From Hydrogenimonas cancrithermarum (GTDB taxonomy: Bacteria; Campylobacterota; Campylobacteria; Campylobacterales; Hydrogenimonadaceae), in the NCBI RefSeq assembly GCF_030296055.1, contig NZ_AP027371.1, forward strand, positions 1 to 62,842: a stretch of DNA of 62,842 nt. The letters run 5' to 3'. This document shows, piece by piece, positions 1 to 8,700 of the stretch. The position numbers and the translations under genes are program-made. Below the pieces are notes generated by a model. It searched no databases and was not told the origin of the DNA. It saw nothing but the letters and a program-made list of their open reading frames with translations. Position 1 is the stretch's first letter. Each line of letters opens with the position of its first letter.

Positions 1-2910
1 TTTCCAAGGATTGATTTCATCTGAATCTTCAGTAGCCTCACGAATCAATATCGGCGCACTTTTATATAGTTTTTTGGTCAATTCGGCATCGGTTTTTGTC
101 CTGAATACGGGGCAGGTTCGTGTGTTTGGATTGATGAGTGCAAACTCTTCCGCTGTCAAGCCAAATCGTCTTTCACTGTTTTTCAGGTGAGATACATTGG
201 TCGCAAAAAAGAGCAGCTCCGCTTTTTCACTTTTACCCAGTGTCAATAATGCAAACTTATAGCTTCTATGTACTCCCGGGAAAATTCCTTCTCTATTTTC
301 AAAGTCATAGAAACTCACCAAAGATTTTGATTCAACCAAATATCTGAAAAATGCCTGTGTAAACGAATCAGTAGCAATTCCACTCGGCACAACCATTCCG
401 GTCTGGCCATCAGTTCCTTTAAGCTTGGCTCCAAGTTCTGCAAATAGAGGTGCAAGGTTTATTCGACCAAAACTTGTCAGAGGGAAACGCCCAGAATGGT
501 GAACGAAGGACTGAACTCTTAACACTGTATCTTTGGCGTCTTGATATTCAGCATATAGCGCTGGATGATCCTCCTTGAGCTTCTCTATCAATTTTTCTCT
601 CGCTGAAGAGTGCTTCGCATTGGAAATTTCCGGGTCTCTTGAAGCGAAAAACTCTACAGGGTTTAGTTGCAGCATATCCCACGGCGGATTGCCCAGCACG
701 CAGTCGAATCCTCCCCGCTCGGCGAAGACATCGGCGAAGGCGAGGTGCCAGTGGAAAAAGCGGTGCCTGTCGGCGGTCTTGCGCACCTGCGCGGCGAGGG
801 CGTCGTCGATGCGCTGGCCCTGAGCGAGGAGGCGCAGGTGGCGGTTGGTGGGGACGAGGTGGCGGGTGGTTTCGGTCTTGGGGATGAAAAAGGCGGCGGT
901 GTAGAGATCCTCTTTGAGGCTGACGGCACACATTTTTTTGCGCAGCTCCTGCCAGGCTTCGGCTTTGCTTTGGATCTGGTCCACCGTCTCTTCGGGGAGC
1001 GCGGCGAAGTCCCAGACCTCCTGGAGGTTGTAGCGCAGGTCGATGGCGAGATCTTTGGCGTGTTGCCTGTTTTCAGCTTTGAGCGCTTTGCACACCTCCT
1101 TGTCGTCACCGCTCAAGGCCTTGTAAGCTTCGTCGGGGATCCCTTTTTTGAGCAAAGAGCCGTCATAAAGCCCCACCAGGGCGTTTCCACACTGGATTTT
1201 GCTGTCCAAAAAGCCTAGGGGTTTGCCCGGCTCCAGCGCCTCGAGCCAGAGGGCGGTCTTGCAGAGCTCTACGGCAAGGGGGTTGAGATCGACCCCGTAG
1301 ATGCAGTGGGCGATCACTTGACGCAGGGCGCGGCGGTACTCTTTTTGCGTGGGCTGGCCACCGGCAAGATAGGGGGCGAGGTATTCGGCGATCTTTCTTG
1401 CTGCGGCGAGCAGGAAGTGCCCCGAACCGCTGGCGGGATCGATGACACGGAGGGAGAGCAGCGCTTCGATGGGATCGCCGGCATTTTGAAGCTTTCGTTC
1501 GATGACTGGTACCAGTGCCGAGGCGATGAGCTCCTGCACCAAGCTGTCGGGCGTGTAGTAGGAGCCCGAGAGCTTGCGCGCGGAGCCGGCGGTATGGCCC
1601 ATAAAACCAAACGGTGTTTTGGCCAAGAGGTCGAGTTCGGGGATGAGTTCGAGCAGCGATTCATAAACCGAGCCCAGCTCTTCGGTATCCATGTCGCGGT
1701 AGTTGATGCGCGAGAGCACACCGCCTTTGCGGAAAAAGGCGAGATGGCGCACGGCACCGAGCAGGTAGTAGTTGCCCATGCGGGCGGCGTCGAGGTCCGG
1801 GCATTGCCGCGGGTCAAAAAGCCCGCCCAGAGCGGGCAGACCCAGCAGCTTTTCGCCACGAGCAAGGGCACCGAAGACGATGGTCTGCCCCTCCCAGAGG
1901 TCATCGTAGCGGTCTTTGATCGTGTGATGAAGGGCGAGATCGCGGAGTCTTGCCATCGAATATCCCCCGTGGTAGAGCCTTTTTGCCTCCTCATCGGCGT
2001 CAGGTGCAAAGAGCAGGCTCCGCTCCTCGGCAGTAAAGAGGAAGAGAAAGCGGTAGATCAGACGCAAAAGCTGCTGATAGAAAGCCTCGGTACTCAACTC
2101 GCCCTCTCGTAGTTTGCGTTTGAGTTCACTGTTGGCTGGGTGGAGCAAAAAACCGTTACCCAACGAAAGCAACGCGTTCATCACCCCATTGCGCAGTTCG
2201 TCGAGGGCGCGTTCCCCCTCCTCTTCGCTTCTATTGTGCCACTGTTCCAGGATGCACGCATCCCCTTTTTCAAAGCGACTTCGATGGGAAAGCAGCCAGA
2301 AAATAACGAACTCGCTATAGAGCTCTTCGGTAAAGATCCGCTCCAGATCGATTTCGATATACGCCGGGCGGGTGAGGCTTGGGTTGTCGCGGAGAATGCG
2401 GAGTTTCAAACCGTTGGAGACGATCCCCCAGAGCGCTTCGTCGTTGGCGTTGAGGAACTCTTGCATCAAGGCGTGGGGAGAGCGGCGGCGGTGCTCGTCG
2501 CCAAAAGCTCTGTCGGATCTGTCCAGATTGTGAGAGGGGTCGGTAAGCACCATCGGCACCGAACCCTCCAACGCTTCGTGGGTGATAGGGAAGCAACGCT
2601 CCCCCAAAACCTTTTCGCCCACCGCCTCCAAACCAAAGCCCAAAACTTCCTGCAGCAGAGGGATAAGCCAGCGCTTTTGGGTCTGTTCGGTATTTGGACG
2701 GGAAGGGGGGGCAAAGTCACTCCAGTAGGCCTGCGCGATGCGCCAGTAACGCCCTATCTCGTCACGCAGTTTCACTCCTTTGGGGATGGCGTAGTCGGCG
2801 TCGCTCTGCTGCTCCGCCTCCAGTGAAGCGATCTTGGCCAGGTAGTCGTGGGCAAGCAAAGCGTTTTCGATGACAATGGACTGCATCGTCAGTTCGGTAT
2901 GGCGTGCCAT
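1..2910 (-). CDS. N6-adenine DNA methyltransferase, N-terminal 970 residues (continues at 62842)
   Basis: This is the first 970 codons of a class I N6-adenine methyltransferase of the Eco57I/PglX/DrmMI kind. It presumably marks self DNA or acts within the DISARM-like set. I see the SAM-binding motif DPASGSGHF near residue 490 and the catalytic motif NPPW near residue 741. The ATG at 2910 shares one base with the stop of the upstream helicase gene (TAATG), so translation is coupled. The frame stays open to base 1. It then continues without interruption at 62842 (…INPWK then IDFMLMF…), giving 1,369 residues, typical for this large family. That continuity is the main evidence that the molecule is circular. 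No target-recognition specificity can be read from the sequence. Confidence 0.9.
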   Translation of the reverse strand, partial: MARHTELTMQSIVIENALLAHDYLAKIASLEAEQQSDADYAIPKGVKLRDEIGRYWRIAQAYWSDFAPPSRPNTEQTQKRWLIPLLQEVLGFGLEAVGEKVLGERCFPITHEALEGSVPMVLTDPSHNLDRSDRAFGDEHRRRSPHALMQEFLNANDEALWGIVSNGLKLRILRDNPSLTRPAYIEIDLERIFTEELYSEFVIFWLLSHRSRFEKGDACILEQWHNRSEEEGERALDELRNGVMNALLSLGNGFLLHPANSELKRKLREGELSTEAFYQQLLRLIYRFLFLFTAEERSLLFAPDADEEAKRLYHGGYSMARLRDLALHHTIKDRYDDLWEGQTIVFGALARGEKLLGLPALGGLFDPRQCPDLDAARMGNYYLLGAVRHLAFFRKGGVLSRINYRDMDTEELGSVYESLLELIPELDLLAKTPFGFMGHTAGSARKLSGSYYTPDSLVQELIASALVPVIERKLQNAGDPIEALLSLRVIDPASGSGHFLLAAARKIAEYLAPYLAGGQPTQKEYRRALRQVIAHCIYGVDLNPLAVELCKTALWLEALEPGKPLGFLDSKIQCGNALVGLYDGSLLKKGIPDEAYKALSGDDKEVCKALKAENRQHAKDLAIDLRYNLQEVWDFAALPEETVDQIQSKAEAWQELRKKMCAVSLKEDLYTAAFFIPKTETTRHLVPTNRHLRLLAQGQRIDDALAAQVRKTADRHRFFHWHLAFADVFAERGGFDCVLGNPPWDMLQLNPVEFFASRDPEISNAKHSSAREKLIEKLKEDHPALYAEYQDAKDTVLRVQSFVHHSGRFPLTSFGRINLAPLFAELGAKLKGTDGQTGMVVPSGIATDSFTQAFFRYLVESKSLVSFYDFENREGIFPGVHRSYKFALLTLGKSEKAELLFFATNVSHLKNSERRFGLTAEEFALINPNTRTCPVFRTKTDAELTKKLYKSAPILIREATEDSDEINPWK

Positions 2911-5702
2911 TATCTCTCCTTACTTGCCGGGACCAGGACGATGACCCCCAGGATGTCTACCGGCAGAACCGGCGCGATACTGTAACTGCCCCGTGCTTTG
3001 GAGGCATCGCGGATGCGTCTATGATCTTCGAGCAGTATCCGGGCCCGCTCTTTCGCCAAGGCATCGAGGTCCCCATCTTTGGCTTTCACTCTTTTCAGGG
3101 CTGAAGAGAGGTGGCGCTTTTGTATGGGAGTGGGCATGTTTTTGACCGGTTCGGCGTCAAAATAGCGTTTCTGTTCTTCATGGTGGAGGATTCGCAGGCT
3201 TTCTCCTACTTCGAATGTAAGCATCTCTTCACAAAGCATCGTATGCTCTTTGTCTTGGCGCTGGAGGGTGAGCCGGGTACGCAGGCGCGCCAGCGCCAGG
3301 GTGGTTTTGACCTCCACCGCATCGGTGAAGTAAACGCTGGCTCTGGCAATCCATGGAGTCCACGCCTCCTGCAGGGCACTCTCCGCCGCATAGTCTGCAA
3401 GCACCGTGACCAGTGGTGATGTGCGGTGAATATATCCGGCACCAACTTTCGCGGGATAGTGAAAGTCGATGCGAAGTTCTCCTTCGATCTCCCGGGTTTT
3501 GAGCAGCTCACGCAGGGTTTCAGGCAAATGATGGGTGTAGAAACTGTAGTCTCCCTTCTCCCTCTTTTCCAGCGGCGCATCAAGCGCCATGGCGATACGG
3601 GAGACAAATCGCTCCACCTCCTCTTCACTTCCCAGCGCAGCGCGGGATTTTTCCCACTCGGGCAGGATATCGGCGGGCTTGAGACCACGCTGGGCAAAGA
3701 TGGTGCGGTTTTGCTTCGCCTTTTCGTAGGCCGATTCCCACCGTGTCGTCAAATCCGCCAGCTCATCGTCTTCGTCGAAAAGCTCGAGGGTGAGCTGTTT
3801 GTTATCTCTTTTTTTGAAAAGCACGGCACGCATCAGTGCCTGGGTGATGCGATTTTCATCGTCTGGCATCGGAACAAGGATGCCCAGCTCCTTCTTGATG
3901 GACTCGGCTTTGCGCAGGATCACATCAAGTACGGCTCCGTCGATGGGGTTGTTCTGGCCATAGAGCATGACGGTGCGCACTTCTTTGGCCTTTTGGCCGA
4001 AACGGTCGACACGCCCTTCTCTTTGCTCGTGGCGGGTCGGGTTCCAGGAGAGATCGTAGTGGACGACCGCGGTGAAATATTCCTGGAGGTTTATCCCCTC
4101 GGAGAGGCAGTCGGTCGCCACCAGAATCGGTTGCGGTTCCATACCCAGCGCTTCCACACGCTCCTGTCGCTCTTTAGGCGTCAGCTCCCCGGTGACTGTC
4201 TCGACAGCACAGGATTTGAATTTTTTCTTCAGTGCATCGGCTACATAGTGCGCCGTGGCGATGTAACGGCAGAAGATCACCGGTCGGAAGCCCTCGTCGA
4301 TCAGCTCACCAAGTTGTTTGATCAGCGTCTTGAGCTTTGGGTCTTTAGAAGGGGTGGTAAGGGCGAGGGCCTGCTGCATCAGGTCTTGCAGCTTTTCGCG
4401 ATTCTCGTCGGTCGCGGCGGCGGGTTCGATATCTTCGGTTGAAAGGTCGTCCTCCGTGCCGTCAAGTACGCGCTTTGCCATCTCATCTTCGAACTCGGCA
4501 TCTTCTTCAGGAGCCATTATTCGGGTCCGAAGCGCCGCCACCGCCGCCATCGGAGAAGAGGAAACGCATCGCAACAGCGCCAGTGCCGCCCACCAGGTAA
4601 GACGCTGGCGGTGTTGACTCTGGTCTTGGACCGATTCGACGATCTCTCTGGCATACTCCAGCACATCGTCAAAGAGTTTGCCCCATTCTCCGGAGAGTTT
4701 GTAGGTCACTTCGGCGCTCAGTTTCTCGGGGAAGAGATTCTGGTCGTGCCACTCTTCGATATCGGGACGGCGGCGCTGAACGAAATGGAGTGCAAGTTTT
4801 TGGCGCAACTCCTGCTTGGCAGCGCCATCCACCTCCCCCAAAGTGCGAAAAACGGGATCGAGCAGCCCTAGAAGATTGTGAAAGGCGGCATCGTCACCCG
4901 AGTGGGGGGTAGCGGTAAGCAGGATCATATGACGGTCGGGGGTTTTGCTGAGATCCTTGAGCAATTCATAGCGTTTCTGCCGGCCGCGGGTGCTGCCCTG
5001 GGTACAGGTGTGCGCTTCGTCGACAATGACGCATTTGGGGCAGGATCGGAGAAACTCGTCGCGCCTTCTGTCGGATTTGATATAGTCGAGGCTGACTACC
5101 GTAAAGGGGTATGCTTCGAAAATCGAGCGGCCAGGGGGCAAAGAGCGTTCGAGCCTGCCTACCGTACTCGTGCGCACTATCGTGGCATCGATATGAAAGT
5201 GGTTTTTGAGCTCTTCCTGCCACTGTTCGCACAAATGCGGTGGAGCGAGGACTGTAAAACGATCTATCTCCCCCCTGTCGAGGAGTTCCCTGACGATCAG
5301 CCCTGCTTCGATGGTTTTACCGATCCCTACATCATCGGCTATGAGGAGGCGTATGGTCTCCTGTTTCATCGCTATCATCAGGGGAACGAGCTGATAGGCA
5401 CGGGGCTCGATGGCGATATTGCCAAAAGATCGGAAAGGACCCGCTCCCGAGCGCATCTTGAGCATCATCGCATCTTTGAGAAGTAACGCAGCATAGCTTG
5501 GGCCGACCTCCTCTTCGGAGGGCCAGGGGAAGATCGCATGGCGTATAGGTGTTTTCTCCAGACCTATGTGGAGCCTGGTCGCTTCGAATTCACTTCCCCC
5601 CACAGGGCGCAAGTGAAGAACTTCCGGCGTAGAATTGGGCAGCACTATCCACTCTCTGCTGCGAGCGGTGACGATACTGCCGGGTTGAAACATGACACTC
5701 AT
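2910..5702 (-). CDS. SNF2-type helicase/ATPase (DrmD-like)
   Basis: 930 residues, a superfamily 2 ATPase that probably translocates on double-stranded DNA. Walker A is GIGKT (about 126-130), followed by DEAH (228-231) and the SAT-like motif TATPHSG. A C-terminal helicase domain (about 470-620) carries the motif VI region REGRVDRFGQ. The start ATG overlaps the stop of the DUF1998 helicase gene by ATGA, and its own stop overlaps the methyltransferase start, so the three are one translational unit. A SNF2 helicase beside an N6-methyltransferase and a DUF1998 helicase is the composition known for class 1 DISARM (drmD, drmMI, drmA/drmB). Assignment to DISARM is by this context, not by a profile search. 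No phospholipase-D gene (drmC) is present. Confidence 0.85.
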   Translation of the reverse strand: MSVMFQPGSIVTARSREWIVLPNSTPEVLHLRPVGGSEFEATRLHIGLEKTPIRHAIFPWPSEEEVGPSYAALLLKDAMMLKMRSGAGPFRSFGNIAIEPRAYQLVPLMIAMKQETIRLLIADDVGIGKTIEAGLIVRELLDRGEIDRFTVLAPPHLCEQWQEELKNHFHIDATIVRTSTVGRLERSLPPGRSIFEAYPFTVVSLDYIKSDRRRDEFLRSCPKCVIVDEAHTCTQGSTRGRQKRYELLKDLSKTPDRHMILLTATPHSGDDAAFHNLLGLLDPVFRTLGEVDGAAKQELRQKLALHFVQRRRPDIEEWHDQNLFPEKLSAEVTYKLSGEWGKLFDDVLEYAREIVESVQDQSQHRQRLTWWAALALLRCVSSSPMAAVAALRTRIMAPEEDAEFEDEMAKRVLDGTEDDLSTEDIEPAAATDENREKLQDLMQQALALTTPSKDPKLKTLIKQLGELIDEGFRPVIFCRYIATAHYVADALKKKFKSCAVETVTGELTPKERQERVEALGMEPQPILVATDCLSEGINLQEYFTAVVHYDLSWNPTRHEQREGRVDRFGQKAKEVRTVMLYGQNNPIDGAVLDVILRKAESIKKELGILVPMPDDENRITQALMRAVLFKKRDNKQLTLELFDEDDELADLTTRWESAYEKAKQNRTIFAQRGLKPADILPEWEKSRAALGSEEEVERFVSRIAMALDAPLEKREKGDYSFYTHHLPETLRELLKTREIEGELRIDFHYPAKVGAGYIHRTSPLVTVLADYAAESALQEAWTPWIARASVYFTDAVEVKTTLALARLRTRLTLQRQDKEHTMLCEEMLTFEVGESLRILHHEEQKRYFDAEPVKNMPTPIQKRHLSSALKRVKAKDGDLDALAKERARILLEDHRRIRDASKARGSYSIAPVLPVDILGVIVLVPASKER

Positions 5703-8700
5703 AAACTCACTCCTTCCAACAACTCTTTATTCCGGTTCAAACGTTCTTTCCAATGTTTCGGATCGTCACCCAGAAAAAGAGGAATATATCCGTGATCTTC
5801 CAGTGTTTCAAGCACCTTTTCATCTGCGGATGAGAGTAAAAGCGCTACTTGGGATTGGATATAGAGTGCGTCTACTTTGAAACCGGCTGCCTTTGTGTTC
5901 CAACGATCCGGCAACGGCAGTCCCATCTCGATCATCAACTCCTCCAGCGCCTTTTGAAGGCTGTTTAGACCGGCATGCTCCGCAACTTCCAACGGCGTCT
6001 CCTCCTGTACGACGGCAGCGGCGGTAAGCCTGCACAAAAGTGCAAGAACTTTTTCGTTTTTACGGTCTATCTTGCCGTGATCGGGCTGATTGTAGTAACT
6101 TAACAGACATTTGTAACAACCCGCCTCACAGATAGGTGTCCCATCGGGCTGTGTAATCTCTTTGAGGTTCTCTATAGTGCATCGCTCTTTGACCTCAAAG
6201 TGCATGATCTGCAAGGCGCGTCCCGCAACTCTAGAAAGCGCCTGCGCATCGTGAGCGAGCCTGGTCAATACTCCCGCACCGCCTTCGGAGGCTTCATAGA
6301 ACAAAATCGCATTGCGGGTCTCTTTGTTGGGTAACGGTTCGACCATCAGTTCACTCTCTTCAAGCTGAAACACCGACTCGATCCCCCGTTTGAGGGCATA
6401 TTGGAGCGTGATCATTTCAACTTCGTCCATCTGTTCCGCAGGATGGACAATGAGGATATTTCTCCTATCCTCCACAAATGGAACAATCCGCTCCGCCCTG
6501 ACGACATCGGGATCGGGCGCTCCGTCGCTGTCGGGTTCTTCACCTTTGGTCCAATAACCGGTGACCGGATCGATATTGAATCCCAGAATAGTGCGCTCTT
6601 TGCGCCTGCGCCACCCCAGGTTCATCCGCCAGACGGTGGCGGAGGGGGCATACTGAAGTTTCAAAATCGCCTGTTCTTCCTCCATGGCCTCGGCGTCGGT
6701 GTGTTGCAGAATTCCGTGTTCTACGGCGAATTGAAAGGTCGTCTGCATTTCGTACCCCTGGCGCATTCGCTCCTCTTCGTCGGCGGTAATGCGCAGGGCG
6801 CGTTTCGTGGAGACGTTGTCGATACGGTAGAGATTGGGGATTTCGAAGGCATCGGAGAGTTTTGTCCCACAAGCGATACATAGCTCGGCGTCGCGCTGGG
6901 ATTGGAAGTGACCATAGCCACAGTTGGGACAGATCTTGGCATACGTTTTGGGCAGGGTATTGTCCGCCGCCACTTCGGAATCGCTGGAAAGGGTGAGCAT
7001 TGCACGCACGACTCTGTATTGGCTTCCCTCGTGATAGATGAGACTGAAGGGACCGAACTCGGAAAGCGCCAGAAAACGCGGGCGTGTAAGATAGGTCTCT
7101 CCGCCGGCTTTTTTGCTACGACCCGGAATGTAGGCCATGAGCGGCAGGCGGGGAAAGTTGTATCCCGGCAGAAACCCCTGGGATGCCAGGTAGCGATAGG
7201 TATAAAAGTCGGAATTGAGGGTCGCTCTTTCCTGAAGAAGAAGTTCTTTCTGCCGATAGGCTTCGTCTAATCGGCTCTTCGCCTCCTTGCGCTCTTTGTG
7301 ACTTACACTGGAGTCATTCAGGATCTGACTGCTGATCTCGATCTGCGCCGTGGTCGCCTTGTACATGTCACGCCAGCGATCGAGCGCACGATCGAATGCC
7401 TCCATCGTGCCGCCGACGACTTTATCCACCCACTCCCCATCGTACCAAGGGGCTTTTTCATGTGTGAGCTCTTCTGAAAGCATGGCGACAATTTTATTGG
7501 CTCTTTTGTGGGTACGCATGGTAAGGTCTCGCTCTGACAGAGACACTTCAAGATCGTTTTTGAGAGACATTTCGGACTTTTCCAAATCGAGCAGGCCCCG
7601 GATGCTGTTGTCGAGCTTAACTCCGGTTTCAGAAAGCCAGAGGGAGTGGATGTGACTGCGAACAAGATCCTGGTTGGAGAGATCAAGAGTGGGGGCTTTG
7701 ACCTCTCCATGCACCATGCGCACAGGATCGGAGAAAAAGTACTGATCGTGGGGGCTTTGTGCCGCGCAATAGGTCAGAATCAGCGCCGGTTGGCCGGAAC
7801 GACCCGCCCGGCCGCTTCGTTGAGCGTAGTTTGCCGGCGTGGGAGGCACATTGCGCAGATAGACGGCATTGAGCGTCGCGATATCGACACCAAGCTCCAT
7901 CGTCGGAGAGCAGAAGAGCACGGGTAGTTTCGCTTTTCTGAAGCTTTCTTCACGTTTCTCTCGTGTCTCGGCATCGACCTGCGCCGTATGTTCGTGGCTT
8001 TCAAAATTGAAGAGCTGGTGTACATCGGAGCCGAGTGCGGCGGCGATGTTGCGATAGAGATCACGGAAGAATGGGTTGTTCGCCGCCTTGGATTTGAGAT
8101 GTTTTTCCTCTTCACCCTCTTCTACGAGTTTCCATATCAGAGCGTCGCTACTGAGTTGATAGGTATCTATATCGTAGTCGGAATCGGACTTTTCTATGAT
8201 CCCGTAATTCAGCAATGGCTGCAAAAGTGAAAAGATGATCGCAGGATAGGTATCGTCAGTGATGCGTTCAAAATTTTTCGGATCGGCATTCCATGTCCTG
8301 GCCTGCTTGAGAATGCGTCCCAGCCTGGAGCGGCTACTGCCGCTTATCAATATCTCTTTTTCGGCTTTGGATATACCGCGAGGGAGTTTACCGAAATAGA
8401 AATAGCGGGAAGAGACCGGCTCCTCGTCTTCGCTAAAAGACCAAGGCTCCTTGAGGTTGGCAAAACTGTCGTTTTTCAATCGCTCCAGGAAGTGAGGATC
8501 GAGGTAACGCGATTTGATCGCAAGTCCCTGGCGCATCGTATCTAGCATCTGCTTTAGAACCTCCTTTCGCACTTCAGGAGAAGCCTGTTTGACAAAGTCA
8601 GGAGCTTCCTGCCATTCACTCTCATCAGCAGCCACTTCGTCGAGATCTATATAGTCGATATGCAGCAGCCCCAGCTGTTCAAGGTTGGGATTGTTTATGC

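Noticed and set aside
548-2826. Several long frames on both strands in the first 3 kb
   Set aside because: They are shadows of the methyltransferase frame, which has conserved motifs (DPASGSG, NPPW) and continues across the origin.
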